Positions 25,401-32,658 of a stretch of 64,000 nt of DNA are shown one piece after another. Both the position numbers and the translations under genes were made by a program. The stretch spans positions 1 through 64,000 of the forward strand of contig NZ_BAGL01000063.1 of the NCBI RefSeq assembly GCF_000308875.1. Reading direction: 5' to 3'. The notes beneath the pieces are model-generated. The model searched no databases, was not told the origin of the DNA, and was given only the letters and a program-made list of their open reading frames with translations. This stretch comes from Nocardia transvalensis NBRC 15921. Lineage in GTDB: Bacteria; Actinomycetota; Actinomycetes; Mycobacteriales; Mycobacteriaceae. Numbering within the stretch: the first letter of the stretch is position 1; each line of letters begins with the position of its first letter.

Positions 25401-26107
25401 CTCACCAGATCGTCGGCGGCCAGCCGCAGCTTGGCGTCGCGCAGCTCGGACTGCACGGTCGCGGCGCGCCGCGCCACCTCGGCCTGCCGGCCCAGCGGTT
25501 TGAGCTGGCGGCGCAGCTCGGTGGTGAGGTCGGTCAGGCGAGCCAGATTGGCCTGCATGGCCTCCAGCTTGCGGACCGCCTTCTCCTTGCGCTTGCGGTG
25601 CTTGAGCACCCCGGCCGCCTCCTCGATGAAGGCGCGGCGGTCCTCGGGACGCGATTCCAGGATCGCCGACAGCTGACCCTGCCCCACGATGACGTGCATC
25701 TCCCGGCCGATACCGGAGTCCGACAGCAGTTCCTGCACGTCCATCAGGCGGCAGGTGTTCCCGTTGATCTCGTATTCCCCGGCGCCGTCGCGGAACATGC
25801 GGCGGGTGATCGACACCTCGGAGTAGTCGATGGGCAGCGCACCGTCGGAGTTGTCGATGGTCAGCGTGACCTCGGCACGGCCGAGCGGGGCGCGGCCGGC
25901 GGTGCCGGCGAAGATCACGTCCTGCATCTTGCCGCCCCGCAACGCCTTCGCGCCCTGCTCACCCATCACCCAGGTGAGCGCGTCGACGACGTTCGACTTA
26001 CCCGAGCCGTTGGGCCCCACCACGCAGGTGATGCCCGGCTCGAAGCGCAGGGTCGTCGCGGACGCGAAGGACTTGAAGCCCTTCAGCGTCAGACTCTTCA
26101 GGTGCAC
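22487..26107 (-). CDS. smc: chromosome segregation protein SMC
   Basis: The 1206-residue SMC ATPase that, with ScpA and ScpB, organises the chromosome. Walker A is GPNGSGKSN at 31-39. Long coiled coils flank a hinge near residues 500-650, followed by the ABC signature LSGGEKSLTAVALL and Walker B FYVMDEVEAALDD near the C-terminus. GTG 26107 gives the family-like VHLKSLTLKGFKSFA. In mycobacteria smc sits next to ftsY; here 9 kb of accessory genes separate them. Confidence 0.97.
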   Translation of the reverse strand: MHLKSLTLKGFKSFASATTLRFEPGITCVVGPNGSGKSNVVDALTWVMGEQGAKALRGGKMQDVIFAGTAGRAPLGRAEVTLTIDNSDGALPIDYSEVSITRRMFRDGAGEYEINGNTCRLMDVQELLSDSGIGREMHVIVGQGQLSAILESRPEDRRAFIEEAAGVLKHRKRKEKAVRKLEAMQANLARLTDLTTELRRQLKPLGRQAEVARRAATVQSELRDAKLRLAADDLVSRRRELESQQSKESYAREQQINVQAELDAANAALAQQEFELSKLTPGAEAAAQTWFQLSALVERVNATIRIARDRARNLTIDQPAGTGRDPEQLEAEAARVEAEEAELLEAVEVATATLESAREQLYEREQAAKAAEQAHLAAVRAIADRREGLARLSGQVDNLRTRAQSADTEITRLSTALGEARRRGEDAEAEFESVQAELSELDAGEESLDTTYEHAAKALEAAERRVTELRESDREASKKVASLTARIEALTMGLARKDGGAWLAEHRAEGLLGPLSGLLRVHPGYEAAVAAALGPLADAVAADTGHTAHAALRALKDADGGRVAMVFGGAPGPDAAQGDRPALPGSARWLGEVVDCPAEMRAAVDALTAATVVVDDLSQAAGVLAAHADLRIVTREGDLTGNGWLLGGSDRAPSQLEIQADIDSAKAELVSWQRHAEEFEAALSGAEAEQTDRKQAVDQALLALHESDQALVSIYDRLGRLGQTARTAQSECDRLQEQRADAETARDENLAKLAELEDRLRHAESEQSDLDSDADAGTETAGYEREEAAGALAEARSMEVEARLAVRTAEERAESVRGKADSLRRAARAERESRARAERAQAARRRAAEVAAVVAESAERVAAELEVVVGEASSRRDELVRRRTDCAAQVDQTKERVRALTTQLTQLTDAVHRDEVARAEAALRIEQLEQTISEQFALALDDLIAEYGPDVPMPPTSLELQEYEAAKERGDQVSPPQPMPYDRATQQRRAKRAEKDLTTLGKVNPLALEEFAALEERYTFLSTQLEDVRKARQDLLDVVSEVDARILQVFTEAWEDVEQEFVGVFAKLFPGGEGRLVLTDPTDMLTTGIEVEARPPGKKVKRLSLLSGGEKSLTAVALLVAIFRARPSPFYVMDEVEAALDDTNLRRLIGLFEQLREKSQLIVITHQKPTMEIADALYGVSMRGDGITQVISQRMRGENLVGAGTS

Positions 26108-26176
26108 AGCAGGCCAATCTACCCGGTGACCGGAGGTAGCTCCGAGTATGCCGGTCCGCGCCGCGCATTCCGCCCG

Positions 26177-26623
26177 CTAGGAGACGTTCGCGCCGGGACG
26201 GCGGCAGGCCCGGGACTCCCAGCCCATGAGGACGCGGAATACCAGCACCGCGCCCCACGGCCCGATCACCCAGATCGGCCAGGGATAGGTGATCTCGCCG
26301 GAACCGATCGAGATCATCGCCCAGATCGCCAGGCACAGCAGGCTGACGCCCAGCCAGGCGCTGCCCTCGATACGCTGCCAGATCGGTACGCGCGCAGGAG
26401 CTTTCGAGGCGGCTGGCCGATGAGTGGCGCGCGGCCGCGACAATTCGGGCAGATCCGACAGCACCAGCGTCAGGTCCTCGCGCGTGGCGGTGGCGTAGAC
26501 CCGCTCGAGGCGCTGGTCGTATTCGGCGAGGTCGAGACGCCCCTCGCTCAGGTGCCGGCTCAGCAGATCGGCCACCTGCTGGCGCTCGGCGTCGGAGGCG
26601 CGGGTGCCGGTCGTGATGTCCAT
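26177..26623 (-). CDS. DUF1707 domain membrane protein
   Basis: A 148-residue protein. The N-terminal DUF1707 (SHOCT-like) domain shows RASDAERQQVADLLSRHLSEGRL-type residues at about 7-30 and LAEYDQRLERVYATATRED. A basic linker leads to two membrane helices (about 88-108 and 112-132; PIWVIGPWGAVLVF). Such proteins are widespread small membrane proteins of unknown role. Start ATG 26623. Two palindromic operator-like sites lie upstream, between it and the divergent acyl-CoA dehydrogenase gene. Confidence 0.85.
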   Translation of the reverse strand: MDITTGTRASDAERQQVADLLSRHLSEGRLDLAEYDQRLERVYATATREDLTLVLSDLPELSRPRATHRPAASKAPARVPIWQRIEGSAWLGVSLLCLAIWAMISIGSGEITYPWPIWVIGPWGAVLVFRVLMGWESRACRRPGANVS

Positions 26624-26653
26624 GGCTCGATGTCCTATCGATGGGATCCAATA

Positions 26654-26698
26654 TTCCAAAGTGGAACGTAGATACAGGATCCGCCTTCCAAAGTGGAA
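26654..26698. promoter_or_regulatory. two TTCCA-AAG-TGGAA palindromes 32 bp apart
   Basis: Identical 13-bp dyads at 26654-26666 and 26686-26698, about three helical turns between starts, lie in the divergent region between the DUF1707 gene and the acyl-CoA dehydrogenase gene. They look like paired binding sites for a dimeric repressor. The regulator is not encoded next door. Confidence 0.65.
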
Positions 26699-26792
26699 TG
26701 TCAAGGAGTCGGTCATTAAGTTAACGACCATTTGCATTCGGGTGCGACTAAATGAGAAGGTGAAGCTCCGTTTATCGCACAAGGAGTTCTTC

Positions 26793-28022
26793 GTGGATCT
26801 GGACTGGTCGCCTGCCGATCTGGCGTTTCGGGACGAGGTGCGGCGCTTCCTGGACGAGAATCTGACCCCCGAGCTGCGCCGCGCCGGCAGACTCTCCACG
26901 AGCGTCTACCCGGACCACGAAGCCAGCATGGAGTGGCAGCACATCCTGCACGCGCGCGGCTGGGCCGCCCCCGCCTGGCCGGTGGAGTACGGCGGCTGCG
27001 ACTGGAGCCTCATCCAGCACTACATCTTCGACCGCGAGACCACGCTGGCCGGCGCGCCGGCGCTCTCGCCCATGGGGATCCGGATGGTGGCGCACGCGAT
27101 CGTCGCCTTCGGCACCGAGGAGCAGAAGGCGTACTTCCTGCCGCGCATCCTCACCGGCGAGGTGTTCTTCTGCCAGGGCTATTCCGAACCGGAGGCGGGA
27201 TCGGACCTGGCCTCGCTCACCATGGCCGCGGTCGACGACGGCGACGACCTGGTGTGCACCGGATCCAAGATCTGGACCACCCACGCCACCGAGGCGAACT
27301 GGATCTTCTGCCTGGTGCGCACCTCGAAGCTGGAGCGCAAGCAGCAGGGCATCACGTTCGTGCTGATCCCGATGGACACCCCGGGCATCGAGGTGCGGCC
27401 GCTGGTGATGACCTCCGGCGAGCAGGTACAGAACCAGGTGTTCTTCGATCAGGTCCGGGTACCGAAGAAGAACGTGCTCGGCCGCGTCGACGACGGCTGG
27501 ACCGTCGCCAAATACCTGCTCAACTTCGAACGCGGTGGCGCACTGGGACCCATGCTCCAGGTGCTGGCCGAATCGCTGGCGGCACAGGCGAATACGCAGA
27601 CCGGACCGAACGGCGGTGCGCTGCTGGACGATCCGGCCTTCGCGGCCCGCCTCGCCGACGCCCGCATCCGCGCCGACGTGCTGGAGATCCTGGAATACCG
27701 CACCATGGCGGCGATCTCGCACGGGAAGAACCCGGGGCCGGCGGCGTCCACGCTGAAGATCCTCGGCACCGAACTGAGCCAGCAGCTGACCGAACTCGCG
27801 CTGGAGGCGGCCGGGCCGCGCGGGCGGGTCTACCAGCCGCACGCCACCATGCCCGGCGGCCCGGTGGCCGATTTCACCGCGCCCGAGGACGGCTACGTCA
27901 GCGGCGAGGAGTGGCAGGCGGTCGCGCCGCAGCGCTACTTCAACGACCGCGCCGGCTCGATCTACGCCGGTAGCAACGAGATTCAGCGCAACATCATCGC
28001 CAAGGCAACCCTGGGACTGTAG
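26793..28022 (+). CDS. acyl-CoA dehydrogenase, subunit 1
   Basis: A 409-residue FAD-dependent acyl-CoA dehydrogenase. FAD-binding signatures are CQGYSEPEAGSDLASL and KIWTTHA; the C-terminal YAGSNEIQRNIIAK is typical of the alpha/beta-type steroid or branched-chain FadEs. The position that carries the catalytic Glu in many family members (YEGT) is Ala here (YAGS), so the base may come from elsewhere or from the partner. GTG 26793 has AAGGAG upstream. It is followed 2 bases later by a second, shorter dehydrogenase; the pair probably forms a heteromer. Confidence 0.88.
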   Translation: MDLDWSPADLAFRDEVRRFLDENLTPELRRAGRLSTSVYPDHEASMEWQHILHARGWAAPAWPVEYGGCDWSLIQHYIFDRETTLAGAPALSPMGIRMVAHAIVAFGTEEQKAYFLPRILTGEVFFCQGYSEPEAGSDLASLTMAAVDDGDDLVCTGSKIWTTHATEANWIFCLVRTSKLERKQQGITFVLIPMDTPGIEVRPLVMTSGEQVQNQVFFDQVRVPKKNVLGRVDDGWTVAKYLLNFERGGALGPMLQVLAESLAAQANTQTGPNGGALLDDPAFAARLADARIRADVLEILEYRTMAAISHGKNPGPAASTLKILGTELSQQLTELALEAAGPRGRVYQPHATMPGGPVADFTAPEDGYVSGEEWQAVAPQRYFNDRAGSIYAGSNEIQRNIIAKATLGL

Positions 28023-28024
28023 AC

Positions 28025-29149
28025 ATGGACTTCGAATTCACCGCCGAACAGCAACTGCTCCGCGATACGGTCACCGAGTTCCTGGCGGCCCGCTACGACA
28101 TGGACAAGAGCCGCGCCGCCGCCCGCCTCGGCGCGGGCCGCCAGCCCGAGATCTGGCAGGCCCTCGCCCAGGAGGTCGGCATCCTCGGCGCCAGCCTGCC
28201 CGAGAGCGTGGGCGGATTCGGCGGCGGGCCGATCGAGACGATGCTCATCGCCGAGGCGCTGGGCGAGGCGCTGGTCGTCGAGCCCTACGTGGATACCGTC
28301 GTCCTCGGAGGCGGATTGCTGCGCCGCGCGGGCGGCGAGCGGGCCGAGGCCCTGCTGCGCGGCATCGTCGCGGGCGAGGTGCTGACGGCGTTCGCGGCGC
28401 TGGAGGCGGATTCGGGCTACGACGTGCGGCGCGTCTCGGCGACCGCGCGTCCCGACGCCGACTCCTGGATCCTGGACGGCGCGAAGGTCGTGGTGACGAG
28501 CGCGCCACTGGCCACCCACCTGCTGGTCACCGCCCGGACGCCGGGGACGGCAGGCCTGTCGCTGTTCGTCGTGGACGCGCAGGCCGCCGGGCTGACCCTG
28601 CATCCCTACCGGACCATCGACGAACGCCGCGCCGCCGACGTCGTGCTCGAGGGTGTGCGGGTGCCCGCCGACGCGCTGCTGGGCGCCGAGGGCGGCGCGG
28701 ACGAGTCGCTGGCGCTGGCCGTGGACGAGGCGATCGCCGCCATCTCCGCCGAGGCCGTCGGCGGGATGCGCAAGGTGCTCGCCGATACGGTCGAATACGC
28801 CAAGCAGCGCAAGCAGTTCGGGGTGCCGATCGGCAGCTTCCAGGTGCTGCAGCACCGCATGGTGGATATGCACCTGGAACTCGAACAGGCCATCGCCGCA
28901 ACGTATCTCGTCACCCTGAAGCTGGATGCCGAACCGGCCGAGCGCGCCCGCGCGTCCGCCGCCGCCAAGGCCACCGTCGCCCGCGCCGCCCGCTTCATCG
29001 GCCAGCACGCCGTCCAGCTCCACGGCGCCATGGGCATGACCGAGGAACTGGCCATCGGCCACTTCTTCAAGCGCCTCACCGCAGTCCAGCACGAGTGGGG
29101 CTCCGCCGACTACCACACCGCCCGCTACGCGGCCCTCACCCGGCCCTGA
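28025..29149 (+). CDS. acyl-CoA dehydrogenase, subunit 2
   Basis: A 374-residue acyl-CoA dehydrogenase of the shorter, divergent type. It has the N-terminal helical domain (FTAEQQLLRDTVTEFL), an Ala/Gly-rich middle domain and the C-terminal HGAMGMTEELAIGHFFKRL. It starts 2 bases after the first dehydrogenase stop, so the two are one transcription unit. Paired unequal FadE proteins form alpha2-beta2 enzymes in mycobacterial cholesterol side-chain breakdown; that is the closest known model, but the substrate here is unknown. Confidence 0.87.
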   Translation: MDFEFTAEQQLLRDTVTEFLAARYDMDKSRAAARLGAGRQPEIWQALAQEVGILGASLPESVGGFGGGPIETMLIAEALGEALVVEPYVDTVVLGGGLLRRAGGERAEALLRGIVAGEVLTAFAALEADSGYDVRRVSATARPDADSWILDGAKVVVTSAPLATHLLVTARTPGTAGLSLFVVDAQAAGLTLHPYRTIDERRAADVVLEGVRVPADALLGAEGGADESLALAVDEAIAAISAEAVGGMRKVLADTVEYAKQRKQFGVPIGSFQVLQHRMVDMHLELEQAIAATYLVTLKLDAEPAERARASAAAKATVARAARFIGQHAVQLHGAMGMTEELAIGHFFKRLTAVQHEWGSADYHTARYAALTRP

Positions 29150-29154
29150 CCCCC

Positions 29155-29240
29155 TTCCCCCGGCACACCCCACCACTTCCCGGCACACCCCACCACTTCC
29201 CGGCACAACCCCCACCACTTTTCCGGCACAACCCCACCCC
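29155..29240. repeat. tandem repeat, four 20-22 bp units
   Basis: Units starting at about 29155, 29177, 29197 and 29219 share the form TTCCCGGCACACCCCACCAC. The array ends directly at the palindromic element copy C, with which it shares CCGGCAC. It lies just after the acyl-CoA dehydrogenase stop. Confidence 0.8.
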
Positions 29241-29307
29241 TTTTTTCCGGCACGCTTTTGGCCGGAATCCAGACGGTGGATTCCGGCCAAAAGCGTGCCG
29301 GAAAAAA
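29241..29307. repeat. dispersed palindromic element, copy C (perfect 31-bp arms)
   Basis: Arms 29241-29271 and 29277-29307 are perfectly complementary with the 5-base loop GACGG. The core is CCGGCACGCTTTTGGCCGG and the outer ends are six T and six A. It lies between the convergent acyl-CoA dehydrogenase and ectD genes, so it may also stop transcription from both sides. Confidence 0.9.
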
Positions 29308-29353
29308 GGGGGCACGGTGCACGACGAGAGGTGCCGGACACGGCACATACGGC

Positions 29354-29392
29354 GAGGCGCCGCCCGCTCTCCGGAGAAGTGGGCGGCGCCTC
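29354..29392. terminator. hairpin between acyl-CoA dehydrogenase genes and ectD
   Basis: GAGGCGCCGCCC (29354-29365) pairs with GGGCGGCGCCTC (29381-29392), a perfect 12-bp stem. GTCGTTTT follows on the plus strand. It lies in a convergent gap and could terminate the plus-strand operon and the ect operon. Confidence 0.7.
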
Positions 29393-29443
29393 GTCGTTTT
29401 CGGTGCCGGTCGCCGTGTGCTCGCTCGGCGGCCGGGGTCCCGG

Positions 29444-30325
29444 TTACCGCACGGGATCGAAATCCCGGGCGGCGATATACGTCGGCCGGGCCGTCGGCGC
29501 GGCGTACGGATCCTGCAGGACGTTCTCGACGCTGTTGAACACCACGAAGATGTTCGAGCGCGGGAACGGGGTGATGTTGTTGGACGAGCCGTGCATGATG
29601 TTCGAGTCGAACAGCAGCGCCGATCCACGCGAACCGGTGAACTGCGCGATGCCGTGCTTGTTGCCCAGCACCGTGATCTCGTCGTGCGACGGCACGCCGA
29701 TCTCCTGCTCTTTCAGCGACTGCCGGTAGTTCTCGGACGGCGTCTCGCCCTGGCAGGGCACGAACGTCCATTGCGAACCGGGCATCACCATCAGGCTGCC
29801 GTTGAACGAGTAGTTGTCGGTCAGCGCGATCGACAGACTCACCGCCCGGGGCGACGGCATCCCGTCCTCGGCATGCCAGGTCTCGAAATCGGAGTGCCAG
29901 TAGAACCCGGCGCCCTCGAAACCCGGCATGTAGTTGACCCGGCTCTGGTGGACGTACACCTCGGAGCCGAGTACCTGCCGGGCGAGCCCCACCACACGCT
30001 CGTCCCGGATCAGGTCGGCGACCGCCTGGCTGATCTTGTGCACCTCGAAGATCGACCGCACCCGGTTCGATTTCTTCTCGATGATCACCCGTTCGTCCAG
30101 GCGCAGTTCAGGATTGGAGGCCAGGCGGTCGATCTCGAAGGAGAAGTCCGCCACCTCCTCCGGCGACAGTAGCTGATCAATGATCGCGTACCCGTCGGCG
30201 TCGAAGTTCGCCAGTTCAGGCGAGGTGATCCGGCCCCACACGGTCGGATCGTTGCGTTCGATCGAGGGCACCTCGGTCATGGTGCGGGTGCGGTATCGAT
30301 CGATTCGACTGTCGGCCAACGTCAT
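29444..30325 (-). CDS. ectD: ectoine hydroxylase
   Basis: A 293-residue Fe(II)/2-oxoglutarate dioxygenase that converts ectoine to 5-hydroxyectoine. The iron ligands are H144 and D146 in FYWHSDFETWH and H245 in NIMHGSSNN. The EctD signature region PGFEGAGFYWHSDFETWHAE is intact. It is the last gene of ectABCD, 19 bases after ectC. An internal ATG (residue 16) is an alternative start. Confidence 0.95.
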   Translation of the reverse strand: MTLADSRIDRYRTRTMTEVPSIERNDPTVWGRITSPELANFDADGYAIIDQLLSPEEVADFSFEIDRLASNPELRLDERVIIEKKSNRVRSIFEVHKISQAVADLIRDERVVGLARQVLGSEVYVHQSRVNYMPGFEGAGFYWHSDFETWHAEDGMPSPRAVSLSIALTDNYSFNGSLMVMPGSQWTFVPCQGETPSENYRQSLKEQEIGVPSHDEITVLGNKHGIAQFTGSRGSALLFDSNIMHGSSNNITPFPRSNIFVVFNSVENVLQDPYAAPTARPTYIAARDFDPVR

Positions 30326-30344
30326 CGCGGTGTTGTCCTCCTAG

Positions 30345-30737
30345 CTAATCCGTGACGGCGACCACCGGGTAGACGCCGTTCTCGTCATGCACCTCCTGGC
30401 CTGTGACCGGCGGGTTGAACACGCACAGCATCCGCATCTGGGTGCGGGTCTCGAGCCGATGGCGTTCGTGCCCGTTCAGCAAATACATCGAGCCAGGCCC
30501 CAATTCGTAGGAGACACCGTTGTCGAGGTCGTGAAGCGTGCCCTCGCCCTCGACCAACCACACCGCCTCGACGTGGTTGGCGTAATGGAACACGTGGGTG
30601 GTGCCTGCCTGAATTGTGGTCTCGTGGAAGGAGAACCCGACCTTGTCGCCGCCCAGGATGATGCGCTTGCTTCGCCAGCCCTCGGCGGCGACGTCGCGAT
30701 CGGTACCGGTGATCTCCGCTGTGGTGCGCACGATCAT
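30345..30737 (-). CDS. ectC: L-ectoine synthase
   Basis: A 130-residue cupin that cyclises N-gamma-acetyl-diaminobutyrate to ectoine. The start MIVRTTAEITGTDRDV, the metal-binding cupin segment FHYANHVEAVWLVEGEG and GPGSMYLLNGHERHRL are characteristic. It follows ectB by 3 bases and precedes ectD. No anomalies are seen. Confidence 0.96.
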   Translation of the reverse strand: MIVRTTAEITGTDRDVAAEGWRSKRIILGGDKVGFSFHETTIQAGTTHVFHYANHVEAVWLVEGEGTLHDLDNGVSYELGPGSMYLLNGHERHRLETRTQMRMLCVFNPPVTGQEVHDENGVYPVVAVTD

Positions 30738-30740
30738 GTG

Positions 30741-32003
30741 TCAGTTGCCTCCTCGGGCCATATCGACCGCGTTGCCCAGAATGGTCAGACCGTGGTCGAG
30801 TTCGTCGTGGGTGATGGTCAGCGGCGGCAGCAGCTTGACCACCTCATCTTGCGCCCCCGAGGTCTCGACCAGCAAGCCCTGTTCGAAGGCGATGCGGGTG
30901 ACCTTATTCGCCTCCGACGGCTCCTCGAACACCAGCCCGTGGACCAGGCCGCGGCCGCGGTTCGACACGCCCTCGTAGGTGTCCGACAACTTGCTGAAGG
31001 ACTTGTGGATGCGCGCGCCCTTCTCCGCGGTGGCCTCCTCGAGGGCGCGGTCGGACCAGAAGTGCTCCAGCGTCGCGGTGGCCGTCACGAAGGCCGGGTT
31101 GTTGCCGCGGAAGGTGCCGTTGTGCTCGCCCGGAGCCCACTGGTCGAGCTCGCGCTTCATCAGCACCAGCGCCATCGGCATGCCGTAACCGCTGATGGAC
31201 TTCGACAGCGTGACGATGTCCGGGGTGACGCCCGCGATCTCGAAGGAGAAGAACGGTCCGGTCCGGCCACAGCCCATCTGCACGTCGTCGACGATCAGCA
31301 GGATGCCGCGCGCGGCGCACAGCTCGGAGAGGTGCTTGAGCCACTCGGCCCGCGACACGTTGACACCGCCCTCACCCTGCACGGTCTCCACGATCACGGC
31401 GGCCGGCTTGTCGATGCCCGACGAGCCGTCGTCGAGGGCCTTCTCCATCCAGGCCAGCCCGTCCGAGCCGTCCAGGTAGCCGTCGTAGGGCATCGGGTTC
31501 ACGTGCACCAGCGGCACACCCGCGCCCGCGCGCTTGGCGGCGTTGCCGGTGACCGACAGCGCGCCCAGCGTCATGCCGTGAAAGGCGTTGGTGAAGTTGA
31601 GGATCGCGGTGCGCCCGGTGATCTTGCGGGCCAGCTTCAGCGCCGCCTCCACCGCGTTCGCGCCGGTCGGCCCGGGGAACTGCACCTTGTAGTCCAGCCC
31701 GCGCGGCGCCAGCAGCACGCGCTCGATCGTCTCCAGCAGCCGCTGCTTGGCGACCGTGGACATATCGAGGCCGTGGGTGATGCCGTCACGCGCGATGTAA
31801 TCGATGAGCGCCTGCTTCAACACGGGATTGTTGTGGCCGTAGTTGAGGGCACCGGCGCCGGCGAAGAAATCAAGGTAATCACGCCCGCTGTCGTCCCGGA
31901 TCCAGGATCCCTGCGCCGTGTCGAACAGTGTCGGCCAAGATCGGCAATAACCGCGGACATTGGATTCGAGCGATTCGAAAACGGTCATCTCAGCGGTGGT
32001 CAT
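30741..32003 (-). CDS. ectB: diaminobutyrate-2-oxoglutarate aminotransferase
   Basis: A 420-residue class-III PLP aminotransferase that makes L-2,4-diaminobutyrate from aspartate semialdehyde, the first step of ectoine synthesis. Visible are PTGANAVEAALKLARK, IVDDVQMGCGRTG and the PLP-lysine region TLSKSISGYGMPM. The ATG at 32003 overlaps the ectA stop in an ATGA junction, so the two are translationally coupled. Confidence 0.96.
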   Translation of the reverse strand: MTTAEMTVFESLESNVRGYCRSWPTLFDTAQGSWIRDDSGRDYLDFFAGAGALNYGHNNPVLKQALIDYIARDGITHGLDMSTVAKQRLLETIERVLLAPRGLDYKVQFPGPTGANAVEAALKLARKITGRTAILNFTNAFHGMTLGALSVTGNAAKRAGAGVPLVHVNPMPYDGYLDGSDGLAWMEKALDDGSSGIDKPAAVIVETVQGEGGVNVSRAEWLKHLSELCAARGILLIVDDVQMGCGRTGPFFSFEIAGVTPDIVTLSKSISGYGMPMALVLMKRELDQWAPGEHNGTFRGNNPAFVTATATLEHFWSDRALEEATAEKGARIHKSFSKLSDTYEGVSNRGRGLVHGLVFEEPSEANKVTRIAFEQGLLVETSGAQDEVVKLLPPLTITHDELDHGLTILGNAVDMARGGN

Positions 32004-32623
32004 CGATGATCCTTTCGTGTGGCGTGCGCCACGTTGTTCAATGGCGCGATCCGGTACAGGTCTTCCGATTCGTGACCGTCCGGAAAATCTTGCGGTTCGA
32101 ACAGAGTTTCCTGGTTGAGCTGGGCGCCCCGGCGCCGCGCCAGCGAGGCGAACATCGCCTGCGAGGCCGCGTTGTCCGGGGAGATCGTCGTCTCCAGCGT
32201 GGTGACGCCGTGCTCGGCGACGTTGTCTACCAACTGTTCCAACATCGCCACACCGAGCCCGCGACCGCGGAAGGCGTGGTCGACGGCCACCTGCCAGACG
32301 AATACGGTATCCGGCGACTCGGGCCGGAGGTATCCGGTGACAAATCCCGCAATTTCCGATCCGATTTCGGCGACGACGGACGTCGCACGGAAATCGCGGC
32401 ACCACAGCAGATAAGCATAGCTGGTATTGGCGTCCAGTACCTGGGATTCGACGGCAATACGCCACATCGGCGCCCCGTCACCAAGCCGCGGCGTGCGAAT
32501 CACCGCTGGCGCAGAGTTATCCCGGTCACTTTCGCGACTATCGGGAGCAGGGGAACCGAAAGGAGTACTCCGTGTTCGGGTCTCTATCACCCTTCCAGAA
32601 TTGCCAATGAACTTTGAGGCCAA
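32000..32623 (-). CDS. ectA: diaminobutyrate acetyltransferase
   Basis: A GNAT enzyme that acetylates diaminobutyrate. Characteristic are SQVLDANTSYAYLLWCRDF, the CoA-binding loop HAFRGRGLGVAMLEQL and ETTISPDNAASQAMFASLARR. The longest frame starts at TTG 32623, giving 207 residues; the first 40-50 residues are not typical of the family, so the true start may be the GTG at 32590 or later. It is the first gene of ectABCD and lies 35 bases after the histidine kinase stop. Confidence 0.93.
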   Translation of the reverse strand: MASKFIGNSGRVIETRTRSTPFGSPAPDSRESDRDNSAPAVIRTPRLGDGAPMWRIAVESQVLDANTSYAYLLWCRDFRATSVVAEIGSEIAGFVTGYLRPESPDTVFVWQVAVDHAFRGRGLGVAMLEQLVDNVAEHGVTTLETTISPDNAASQAMFASLARRRGAQLNQETLFEPQDFPDGHESEDLYRIAPLNNVAHATRKDHR

Positions 32624-32658
32624 CCGGTCGAATACTTTACGGTTGTGTTACAACCATT
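32624..32658 (-). promoter_or_regulatory. AT-rich ectA upstream region with 15-bp palindrome
   Basis: GGTTGT-GTT-ACAACC (32641-32655) is a perfect dyad just after the histidine kinase stop codon. The surrounding bases are markedly AT-rich for this genome and include TAAAGTATT-like -10 candidates. This is the most likely site of an ect promoter and operator, although read-through from the two-component genes is also possible. Confidence 0.55.

Noticed and set aside
22610..26671. Very long open frame on the plus strand opposite smc
   Set aside because: Composition artefact of high-GC codons; smc on the minus strand has intact Walker and signature motifs.
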